A stretch of DNA of 6,739 nucleotides from Nitriliruptoraceae bacterium (GTDB lineage: Bacteria > Actinomycetota > Nitriliruptoria > Nitriliruptorales > Nitriliruptoraceae): contig SKNK01000170.1 in assembly GCA_007120565.1 (NCBI GenBank), positions 1-6,739 of the forward strand, read 5' to 3'. Of this stretch, positions 1-5,761 are shown piece by piece (positions within the stretch are counted from its first letter, which is position 1; each line of letters opens with the position of its first letter). The translations under genes were made by a program, and so were the position numbers. The notes beneath the pieces were generated by a model. It did no database searches and had not been told where the DNA came from. It saw only the letters and a list, made by a program, of their open reading frames with translations.

Positions 1-534
1 GTCGAGGCCGGGCAGCTCTGAACGGTCTGGCCCGCCGGGCTGACCGGGGACCGTCTCCGCAGCCGGTCGCTGCTTCGCCGGTACCTCACCGCTCGGAGCA
101 CGGTCAGCCGGACTCGGGATCGTGATGCCGACCCGGTCAGCGACGTCGGAGAGGACCTGCTGTGCTGGTGCCGGCAGCGCACCGAAGCTGGCAAGGGTCA
201 CGACGAGGGCGACCGCTGCTGCAGCGCTGATACTGGCCGCGCGGAGGATGCGTGGACTGGCGGGCGCAACTGCCGCCGCTTCCTTGCGCATCGCGGCGAG
301 GTGGCGGTGAGCCGTCATCTCATCGGGGCCGGCCTGAAGCACCTCTGCACTGCGATCCAGGAAGGCGGCGAGACGTGGGTCGCCCCAGGTGGCGTTGGCC
401 AGTTCGTCACGCAGTCCGTCGCCTGAGCCTGGGGTCTCGGAACCCCCATGGCCGCCCACGCCCGACCCCCCCGCCGACGCGGGGTGGTCGTTGGCGCCCT
501 CGTCGGGCCCGGGCCGGTTGTTCATGTCATCCAT
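1..534 (-). CDS. Single-pass membrane protein, putative sigma-factor regulator (C-terminus beyond window)
   Basis: An open frame of 178 codons reads from ATG at 534 (second in-frame ATG at 525) to the left edge without a stop, so the C-terminus is missing. Residues 1-40 are Gly/Pro/Asp-rich and probably disordered. Residues 40-90 form a hydrophilic, likely helical cytoplasmic region (LANATWGDPRLAAFLDR, then MTAHRHLAAMRKEA). Residues 98-118 are one Ala/Val/Leu-rich membrane segment preceded by Arg. It is followed by LPAPAQQVLSDVADRVGI, a juxtamembrane helix that I recall from other actinobacterial membrane proteins, and then a Pro-rich extracytoplasmic tail. The start overlaps the sigma-factor stop (ATGGATGA), with no good ribosome binding site, suggesting translational coupling. 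Position directly after an ECF sigma gene and N-in/C-out topology suggest an anti-sigma factor or co-regulator. However, the HxxxCxxC zinc motif of ZAS anti-sigma factors is absent from the visible part, so function is inferred from context only. Confidence 0.75.
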   Translation of the reverse strand, partial: MDDMNNRPGPDEGANDHPASAGGSGVGGHGGSETPGSGDGLRDELANATWGDPRLAAFLDRSAEVLQAGPDEMTAHRHLAAMRKEAAAVAPASPRILRAASISAAAAVALVVTLASFGALPAPAQQVLSDVADRVGITIPSPADRAPSGEVPAKQRPAAETVPGQPGGPDRSELPGLD

Positions 535-1126
535 GTGAGCGCCCGTCAGGCTCGGTAGGCGACGACGTATCTGGGTGTGCGCGGTCTCCGAGCAAGGTGC
601 GGAGGCGGTCGAGCCCGCGCTTGCTCAGGGCTTTGACGGCATCGGGGGTCCGGCCAGTGGCCTCGGCGGTCTGGGCGACATCCATGTCAGCGAGCAGTCG
701 GAGCAGCAGCACCTCACGCTGGCTCTCGGTGATGCGGTCGAGGACACCGAGGACATCGTCGAGTTCGAGTTCTGCCAGCGCTTCGGGCTCTGCACCCTCT
801 ACAGAGGGCAAAGAGGCCTCCAGCAAGGTGGTCTCCCGGGCCTCAGAGGGCTTGCGACCGCGGCTGCGTCGTGCGTCCAGGAGTCGCCGATGCGCGATGG
901 TGAAGACCCACGACCGGAACCCCGCTTCGTCACCTTCGAACCTGCGAAGGTCACGCACCACCTGCAGCATCGTTTCACCCAGAAGATCGTCCGGATCGGG
1001 TGAGCGTTGGGCGCGCAGGTACCCCAGGATCGGGCCCGCAAGGTCGTGATAGATCTCGGCCCACGCCGAGTCCTCGCCGCGCCGGGCGGCGATCAGGACC
1101 TCGTTGAAACGTTCGCCGAGCGTCAT
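527..1126 (-). CDS. ECF-family RNA polymerase sigma factor (sigma-70 regions 2 and 4)
   Basis: This 199-residue protein has the usual length and two-domain plan of extracytoplasmic-function sigma factors, which direct core RNA polymerase to a small stress regulon. Residues about 8-88 are sigma region 2: the core-binding and -10 recognition helices include DPDDLLGETMLQVVRDL and FRSWVFTIAHRRLLDARR, the latter typical of region 2.3-2.4. A charged linker (89-120) follows. Region 4 (about 122-178) carries the helix-turn-helix that reads the -35 element, with ITESQREVLLLRLL then DVAQTAEATGRTPDAVKAL. No extra C-terminal domain is present; the last 20 residues are a polar tail. The start is the ATG at 1126, with a short G-run three bases upstream as a weak ribosome binding site. 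The next gene overlaps its stop by 8 bases, so the two are almost certainly cotranscribed. I cannot assign an ECF subgroup or the inducing signal by eye. Confidence 0.93.
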   Translation of the reverse strand: MTLGERFNEVLIAARRGEDSAWAEIYHDLAGPILGYLRAQRSPDPDDLLGETMLQVVRDLRRFEGDEAGFRSWVFTIAHRRLLDARRSRGRKPSEARETTLLEASLPSVEGAEPEALAELELDDVLGVLDRITESQREVLLLRLLADMDVAQTAEATGRTPDAVKALSKRGLDRLRTLLGDRAHPDTSSPTEPDGRSHG

Positions 1127-1137
1127 GCACCCCCGGA

Positions 1138-1166
1138 TCGACGTGCAGACCGTACGTCGTTGGTCC
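1138..1166 (-). promoter_or_regulatory. Possible ECF-type promoter upstream of the sigma gene
   Basis: Read on the minus strand, GGACCAAC (its GGACCA at 1166-1161) is followed, 17 bases after GGACCA, by CGTCGA (1143-1138). This resembles the general GGAAC / CGTC layout of ECF sigma promoters and would fit autoregulation. The match to the -35 is imperfect, and the implied leader before the ATG at 1126 is only about 10 bases. Low confidence; a chance match is possible in GC-rich DNA. Confidence 0.22.
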
Positions 1167-1171
1167 GCCAG

Positions 1172-1177
1172 TAGGCT
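1172..1177 (+). promoter_or_regulatory. Possible -10 element for the sugar-nucleotide gene
   Basis: TAGGCT fits the actinobacterial TAnnnT -10 pattern and would start transcription near 1184, leaving a leader of about 25 bases before the GTG starts at 1207/1210. No convincing -35 hexamer sits 16-18 bases upstream. If real, it excludes the more upstream TTG codon at 1177 as the start. Confidence 0.25.
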
Positions 1178-1200
1178 TGTCGGCAGTCCCGATCTTGGCT

Positions 1201-1206
1201 GGAGGA
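1201..1206 (+). promoter_or_regulatory. Ribosome binding site that decides the start of the SDR gene
   Basis: GGAGGA is the only good Shine-Dalgarno match near the 5' end. It lies just before tandem GTG codons at 1207 and 1210. Spacing from GGAGG is one base to the first and four to the second, so 1210 is preferred, although four bases is short. Confidence 0.45.
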
Positions 1207-1209
1207 GTG

Positions 1210-2202
1210 GTGGACATCGGTACCACGCTCTCCGGCACCACCCGCGTCGCGCAACGGTATGCCGGTGCCACGGTCGTCGTAACCGGCGGTGCCGGTTTCG
1301 TCGGCGCCCACCTGTGTCGTGCCCTCTGCTCGGCAGGGCTACAGGTCATCGCGGTCGACTCGCTGATCACGGGCGATCGTCAGAACGTCGTCGACCTCCT
1401 GGACGATCCGAGTTTCGAGTTGGTGGAAGCCGATGTGCTCGATCATCTCGACGTCCTGGACGATCTGGCCGCGATCCTGCATCTGGCGTCTCCCGCCTCG
1501 CCGGTTGACTACCTGCGTCACCCGATCCACACCCTGAAGGTCGGCTCGATCGGGACGCTGCACACGCTGGGCGCCGCGAAGGCGACCGGTGCCCGGTTCC
1601 TGCTCGCATCGACCTCGGAGATCTACGGGGACCCTCAGGTTCATCCGCAGTCAGAGGACTACCTCGGCAACGTCGATCCGACGGGACCGCGCGGCGTGTA
1701 CGACGAAGCCAAGCGTTTCGCGGAGGCGATGACCTACGCCTACCGCCGCGATCACGGCGTCGAGGTACGCGTGGCCAGGATCTTCAACACCTACGGCCCG
1801 GGGATGCGCAGCGACGATGGCCGCCTGGTCCCGACCCTGATCGGGCAGGCCCTGCATGGCGAGGCGTTGACGATCCACGGTGACGGTCAGCAGACCCGCT
1901 CGCTGTGTTACATCAGCGACCTGGTTGACGGCCTCCTGCGTCTGCTCGTTGCCGACCGGGAGCAGCCGGTCAACCTGGGCTCGGACGCCGAGGTGACCGT
2001 CCTTGAGGTCGCCCGACGGATCAGCGAGCTCGTCGAAGGCGATCACGAGGTGGTGCACATCCCCGCCGGGCCGGGTGACCCGCGGCGGCGACGCCCCGAC
2101 CTGACCGTCGCCCGCACCGAACTCGGGTGGAGTGCCTCCGTGGCTCTCGACGACGGCCTGGCCAGGACGGTGGCCTGGGCACGCGAGCGCATGACCCGCT
2201 GA
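1210..2202 (+). CDS. NAD-dependent SDR sugar-nucleotide enzyme, UDP-glucuronate decarboxylase (UDP-xylose synthase)-like
   Basis: The 330-residue product is an extended short-chain dehydrogenase/reductase. The Rossmann motif TGGAGFVG lies at residues 25-32, followed by an acidic residue after beta-2 (VDSLITGDRQN, Asp50) that favours NAD over NADP. HLASPASPVDY (about 91-100), LLASTSEIYGDP (131-142) and VHPQSEDY are hallmark strings of UDP-xylose synthases. The catalytic set is visible: Thr135/Glu137 in STSE, and Tyr164/Lys168 in YDEAK. RIFNTYGPGM (190-199) and the C-terminal substrate-binding half (HGDGQQTRSLCYISDLVDGL) are intact. The family oxidises UDP-glucuronate at C4, decarboxylates it and reduces the intermediate to UDP-xylose, a cytosolic precursor for cell-surface glycans. 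A related dehydratase or epimerase cannot be excluded by eye. An in-frame TTG at 1177 would add 11 residues but has no ribosome binding site. The gene stands alone, divergent from the sigma operon, with no glycosyltransferases in view. Confidence 0.85.
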   Translation: MDIGTTLSGTTRVAQRYAGATVVVTGGAGFVGAHLCRALCSAGLQVIAVDSLITGDRQNVVDLLDDPSFELVEADVLDHLDVLDDLAAILHLASPASPVDYLRHPIHTLKVGSIGTLHTLGAAKATGARFLLASTSEIYGDPQVHPQSEDYLGNVDPTGPRGVYDEAKRFAEAMTYAYRRDHGVEVRVARIFNTYGPGMRSDDGRLVPTLIGQALHGEALTIHGDGQQTRSLCYISDLVDGLLRLLVADREQPVNLGSDAEVTVLEVARRISELVEGDHEVVHIPAGPGDPRRRRPDLTVARTELGWSASVALDDGLARTVAWARERMTR

Positions 2203-2296
2203 CGCCATTGCCGCGCAACACGCCCGCGCCAGCTTCGAACGATCGACGAAGGGCCCGGTCGGAGGTGCTCGGCTCAGGCCCACGGCATCGTCACGG

Positions 2297-4975
2297 TCAC
2301 TCCGCCACGGGAGCCACCTTCATGCGGACGTCGGCTGCGACCACACCTTCGCCGTCCGAGCGCACGAAGACCGGGTTGAGGTCGAGTTCCACGACCTCCG
2401 GCAGGTCCTCCACCATCGCGTTGATGCGATGCAGCAGGTCCTTCAGCGCGCCGACGTCGGCGGGCGGGGAGTTGCGGTAGCCGCGGAGTAGGGGAGCCAT
2501 ACGTAGCCCATCGAGCATGTCGTCGACATCGTGGTCGGTGAGCGGCGTGATGCGGACGCTCACGTCGCGGAGTAGCTCGACGAGGGTTCCCCCGGCGCCC
2601 GTAAGCACGATCGGCCCGAAGGACGGATCGTGGGTCACCCCCACCACCATCTCGATCCCCTCGGTGATCATCTCCTGGACCAGGAAGCGTTCGGCATGCT
2701 CCTCGAGCCCTTCGGCGACGAGCCGGTCCCGCATCTCGGTGATCGTGCGAGCGACCTCATCGGGCGTGGCGAGGTCGAGTGCCACCCCGCCGACGTCCGC
2801 CTTGTGGATCTCGGTCGCCAGCTTGACCGCCACCGGGCGGCCGATCCGGCGTTGGACGTCGGCGCCTTCCTCCGGGGTGGTCACCACCTCAGCGACGGCC
2901 AGAGGGACGCCGTAGGCGCCGAGGACGGTCGTCGCCTGCTCGGTCGTGAGCCACAAGCCGTCGTCGTGTTCGCCGCCAGCGAGGAGGCGGTCGATCTCGG
3001 CTCGCGCCATATCGCGCTGCAGCCCCTCCGGCTCGACGGGAGCGCCGAGCGGTCGGCGGCGCCACGTGGCGTACCGCGCGACGCGCCCGAGAGCTCGAGC
3101 CGCGGCCTCCGGGAAGCTGAACGACGGGATGCCTGCGGCCCCGAGTTCGCGGGGCTGGATCTGGGAGGACATGAACACCGAGACCACCGGCACGTGGTCG
3201 GGGACCCGCGTCCGCGCGTCGATCAGTGCGGTGGCGACCCCATCGGTGCCGGTGGCCCCCGCGGGGATGAACACGACGAACACGATGTCGACCTCGTCGG
3301 CGTTGCCGAGCACTTCGAGCGCTCGGCCGTAGGTCTCCGGTGAGGCCGAAGCGATCATGTCCACGGGGTTGCCGATGCCGGCCTCCTCCGGGAGGAACTC
3401 GCTGAGCTGCGCCTGGGTGCGCTCGGACAGCGTCGGTACCTCCAGGCCATTGGACTCCAAGGCATCTGCTGCCAGGATCGCCGGGCCACCCGCGTTGGTC
3501 AGGATGGCGACCTTGCGGCCGGCGGGCAGCCCCTGGTTGGCCATCAAGGTGGCGACGTCGAACATCTCCTCCAGGGTGTCGGTGCGGATCACGCCGGTCT
3601 GGGCGAACAACGCCTCGACGGCCACATCGCCGCTGCCGATCGCGGCGGTGTGCGATGAGGCAGCGCGGACCCCGGCACTGGTGCGGCCCGACTTCACGGC
3701 GACGATCGGCTTGGTCCGCGAGATGCGCCTGGCGATCCGGGAGAACTTCCTGGGGTTGCCGAAGGACTCGAGGTACATCAGGATCACGTCCGTCTCCGGA
3801 TCGTTCTCCCAGTACAGCAGCAGGTCGTTGCCGGAGATGTCGGCCTTGTTGCCGACGGAGACGAAGGTCGCGATGCCGAGTCCCAGCCGCTCGACGTGTT
3901 CGATCACGGCGAGGCCGAGCGCTCCGGATTGTGAGGACATCGATACCCGGCCGGGGGCAGGGAAGGTGCGGGAGAACGTCGCGTTCATCCGCACGTCCTC
4001 GGCGCCGTTGAGCAGTCCCATGCAGTTGGGGCCGATGACCCGCAGTCCGTACCCGCGGACCCGTTCGACCAGATCGTCCTGCCGCTGCTGTCCGACGCCG
4101 CCCATCTCGGCGAAGCCGGCCGAGACCACGCAGACGGCGGCGACACCCAACTCGCCCGCCTCGTCGATGACCCCACCGACGAAGGACGACGGGACGCAGA
4201 CCATCACGAGGTCGGGGATCTCGGGGCAGTCCTTGAGGGAGGTGTACGCGGCGACACCCTGCACGTGCGGCGCGTTGGGGTTCACGGGGTAGACCACCCC
4301 GGAGAACCCGCCCTCGAGCAGGTTGGTGAACACCAGTCCGCCGATGGCATCGCGGTTGCGGGACGCGCCGACCACCGCGATCCGCTCGGGACGGAAGAAC
4401 CGTTGGAGCGCCGCTTCGGCCGCCGCTCGTTCCGAGCTGTCGATGACGTCGAGGAAGCGGTCGCTCAACGAGACCTCGAGGTCGGAGCGCACGACGCCAC
4501 CCTCGTGTCCGGAGCGGTACTCCAGGCCGAGTTCGCGGACCAGGTTCAGCATCCTCACGTTGTCGGACAGGATGTCGCCGGTCAGGTGGGTGATGCCGGC
4601 CTCGTAGGCCGCGATCGCCACCGCACGGACCAGCACCGTGCCGATCCCCCGCCCCTGCTCCCCGTCCTCGACCAACGCCGCGAACTCCGCCTCGCGGCGG
4701 TTGTCGGGGTCGCGCTCGTACCGGGCAACGCCGACGATGCGTTCGTCATCGCCTCGCCCGCGGGTGGCGACGACGGCGAACTGCAGGTCGGGGTCGAGGT
4801 GGGTGAACCGCGTGACCGTGATCTCATCCATCCGGAAGGGGCCCATGAATCGCCTCCGCCGTGATTCTGCGGAGGTGCGATCCCACATACCGAGCAGCCG
4901 CTGGTCATCTTCCGGGGAGATCGGGCGAACCGTGATGGTGGTCCCATCCGGCAGGACGTGATCCTGGCGTCGCAT
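2297..4975 (-). CDS. GNAT acetyltransferase fused to acyl-CoA synthetase (NDP-forming)-like module; Pat-type protein lysine acetyltransferase
   Basis: The 892-residue product starts with a GNAT domain (about 5-165): acetyl-CoA loop QGRGIG at 107-112 and a likely catalytic Glu97 in AEFAALVED. Then comes a complete acyl-CoA synthetase (NDP-forming)-like module: CoA-binding Rossmann domain (about 195-310, IAVVGAS), GPNCMG (315-320), SQSGALG (348-354), SVGNKADISGNDLL (373-386), and SHTAA with His442 at the position phosphorylated in true ADP-forming synthetases. A C-terminal ATP-grasp domain (about 674-886) has Lys718, IHKADVGGV (His724) and ELDLNP. Homologues such as enteric Pat/YfiQ acetylate and silence AMP-forming acyl-CoA synthetases, and the synthetase-like part acts as a metabolite sensor. 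In enteric Pat the GNAT domain is last; GNAT-first order is known from Streptomyces lividans PatA. I chose ATG 4975 because TGAGGA sits six bases upstream; an in-frame ATG at 5017 would add 14 residues but lacks a spaced ribosome binding site. Whether it makes acyl-CoA itself is unknown. Confidence 0.9.
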   Translation of the reverse strand: MRRQDHVLPDGTTITVRPISPEDDQRLLGMWDRTSAESRRRRFMGPFRMDEITVTRFTHLDPDLQFAVVATRGRGDDERIVGVARYERDPDNRREAEFAALVEDGEQGRGIGTVLVRAVAIAAYEAGITHLTGDILSDNVRMLNLVRELGLEYRSGHEGGVVRSDLEVSLSDRFLDVIDSSERAAAEAALQRFFRPERIAVVGASRNRDAIGGLVFTNLLEGGFSGVVYPVNPNAPHVQGVAAYTSLKDCPEIPDLVMVCVPSSFVGGVIDEAGELGVAAVCVVSAGFAEMGGVGQQRQDDLVERVRGYGLRVIGPNCMGLLNGAEDVRMNATFSRTFPAPGRVSMSSQSGALGLAVIEHVERLGLGIATFVSVGNKADISGNDLLLYWENDPETDVILMYLESFGNPRKFSRIARRISRTKPIVAVKSGRTSAGVRAASSHTAAIGSGDVAVEALFAQTGVIRTDTLEEMFDVATLMANQGLPAGRKVAILTNAGGPAILAADALESNGLEVPTLSERTQAQLSEFLPEEAGIGNPVDMIASASPETYGRALEVLGNADEVDIVFVVFIPAGATGTDGVATALIDARTRVPDHVPVVSVFMSSQIQPRELGAAGIPSFSFPEAAARALGRVARYATWRRRPLGAPVEPEGLQRDMARAEIDRLLAGGEHDDGLWLTTEQATTVLGAYGVPLAVAEVVTTPEEGADVQRRIGRPVAVKLATEIHKADVGGVALDLATPDEVARTITEMRDRLVAEGLEEHAERFLVQEMITEGIEMVVGVTHDPSFGPIVLTGAGGTLVELLRDVSVRITPLTDHDVDDMLDGLRMAPLLRGYRNSPPADVGALKDLLHRINAMVEDLPEVVELDLNPVFVRSDGEGVVAADVRMKVAPVAE

Positions 4976-4980
4976 CTCGT

Positions 4981-4986
4981 TCCTCA
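4981..4986 (-). promoter_or_regulatory. Ribosome binding site supporting the 4975 start of the Pat-like gene
   Basis: On the minus strand TGAGGA has its GAGG core six bases before the ATG at 4975-4973, near-ideal spacing. The upstream ATG at 5017 has GAGG directly abutting it, which is too close to work well. The TGA inside this site is also the stop codon of the small basic ORF at 4984-5097. Confidence 0.55.
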
Positions 4987-5097
4987 CGGTCGGGCCTGAA
5001 GCTTCGGTCGACGCCATCCTCGCGGGTCTTGGCTCGCAGCGCTACCAGGCTTGCTGGCCTTCTGCCCCTTGCCCTTCCGTCGCCGGGGCGGCAGCAT
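4984..5097 (-). CDS. Possible 37-residue basic leader or small protein (speculative)
   Basis: An ATG at 5097 opens a 37-codon minus-strand frame with a very basic N-terminus (MLPPRRRKGKGQKASKPG) and a C-terminal part rich in Arg, Pro and Trp. A GGGG seven bases upstream of the ATG is a possible weak ribosome binding site. Its stop codon TGA lies within the TGAGGA that precedes the Pat-like ATG at 4975, a stop-to-start spacing of 8 bases that would suit translational coupling. The first 15 codons nearly all end in G or C, but the second half is less biased, and such frames arise by chance in GC-rich DNA. If the Pat-like protein instead starts at 5017, the two frames overlap by 34 bases. I do not recognise a family; it does not resemble the small ribosomal protein bS22. 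Confidence 0.2.
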   Translation of the reverse strand: MLPPRRRKGKGQKASKPGSAASQDPRGWRRPKLQARP

Positions 5098-5113
5098 CGA
5101 GGTACCCCGATCC

Positions 5114-5119
5114 GGAGGT
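5114..5119 (+). promoter_or_regulatory. Ribosome binding site fixing the GTG start at 5125
   Basis: GGAGGT is a near-perfect Shine-Dalgarno sequence ending five bases before the GTG at 5125. It decides against the in-frame ATG at 5029, which would add a 32-residue Arg-rich extension unlike the acidic remainder. Confidence 0.75.
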
Positions 5120-5124
5120 GCCGA

Positions 5125-5754
5125 GTGTCCCGCGCTTACGATCGTACGAAGGCAGCGGCGGAGAGCCGACTCGAGGCGCTCGATGACGTCGAACTGGAGC
5201 CCGACGAGGCCTCCGACGATGGCGACGCGCCGGTGGAGACCACCACGCCGACGGATCCGACCGTGGGCCCCGAGGACTTCGGGTTCCATGAGGACGACCC
5301 GGATGATGACCTGCTCGCCGACGACCTGGACGCTGGCCTACGGGATGACGCGGAGGCCGATGCGTTGGACGCTTTGGCCGAGGTCTTCAACGCCAGGGAC
5401 CTGGAGCAGCTTCTCGCGGTCGTGGCCAGCGACGGCGAGGCGCCGGGGTTGCTCGGCTACGACAAGGACAACCTCGGAGAGGCGATCGAGGACCTGTGGC
5501 AACGGCGGCCGACCTGCTGCCTCACCCGAGGCCATCACCTCGATGAGCACATCGGGGTGCTCTGGGAGCACGATGGGACCGATTGGTGGCGGGTCGCTGC
5601 GGTGCATGTCGATGACGTAGCTGACGGAACGATCGGGGTCCTGGAGTTCACCCCGGATCCGGCCCTGCTCGACGAGATCATCGCCGAGGCGCCCGAGGCG
5701 GACGAGCTCGATGAGGGCTCCCGCTGGGCCGAGTGGGAGGACGGCAGCGATTGA
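5125..5754 (+). CDS. Highly acidic protein of unknown function, possible NTF2-like core
   Basis: The 209-residue product starts at a GTG with a strong ribosome binding site. After a short basic start (SRAYDRTKAAAESR), residues 13-80 contain 28 Asp/Glu against only two Arg and no Lys, with a Thr/Pro stretch at 39-47, so this part is probably disordered. Residues about 80-185 look folded: a helix ALAEVFNARDLEQLLAVV, then NLGEAIEDLWQRRPTCCLTRG, and likely beta strands around HIGVLWEHDG, DWWRVAAVHVDD and GTIGVLEFTPD. This helix-then-curved-sheet pattern resembles NTF2/SnoaL-like domains, but I recognise no catalytic motif. The adjacent Cys131-Cys132 and His137/His138/His142 are noticeable but do not form a known metal site. 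A second acidic tail with three Trp-flanked charges ends the protein. There is no signal peptide or membrane segment, so it is presumably cytosolic. Divergent from the Pat-like gene and convergent with the kinase; function unassigned. Confidence 0.82.
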   Translation: MSRAYDRTKAAAESRLEALDDVELEPDEASDDGDAPVETTTPTDPTVGPEDFGFHEDDPDDDLLADDLDAGLRDDAEADALDALAEVFNARDLEQLLAVVASDGEAPGLLGYDKDNLGEAIEDLWQRRPTCCLTRGHHLDEHIGVLWEHDGTDWWRVAAVHVDDVADGTIGVLEFTPDPALLDEIIAEAPEADELDEGSRWAEWEDGSD

Positions 5755-5761
5755 CGCTCGC

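Noticed and set aside
252..1049. 265-codon plus-strand open frame across the membrane-protein and sigma genes
   Set aside because: Its translation is a low-complexity Arg/Ser/Pro-rich string with no domain. It lies antisense to a clear sigma factor and is a GC-rich shadow frame.
1651..2283. 210-codon minus-strand frame opposite the SDR gene
   Set aside because: It is antisense to conserved catalytic motifs and its product resembles no protein family; a shadow frame.
2203..2296. Possible terminator between the convergent SDR and Pat-like genes
   Set aside because: I looked for a stem-loop with a T-run on either strand and found only short GC palindromes such as GGGCCC. Nothing convincing.
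2630..4864. Long plus-strand open frames (2630-3343, 3357-4292, 4265-4864) opposite the Pat-like gene
   Set aside because: All are antisense to one continuous gene with recognisable domains along its whole length. None shows a domain or a good ribosome binding site.
5029..5124. N-terminal extension of the acidic protein from ATG 5029
   Set aside because: The extension is Arg/Pro-rich, unlike the acidic body, and the strong GGAGGT with proper spacing supports GTG 5125.
5718..5739. CTCCC / GGGAG inverted repeat near the end of the acidic-protein gene
   Set aside because: The stem is only five base pairs with a 12-base loop, lies within coding sequence and has no following T-run.
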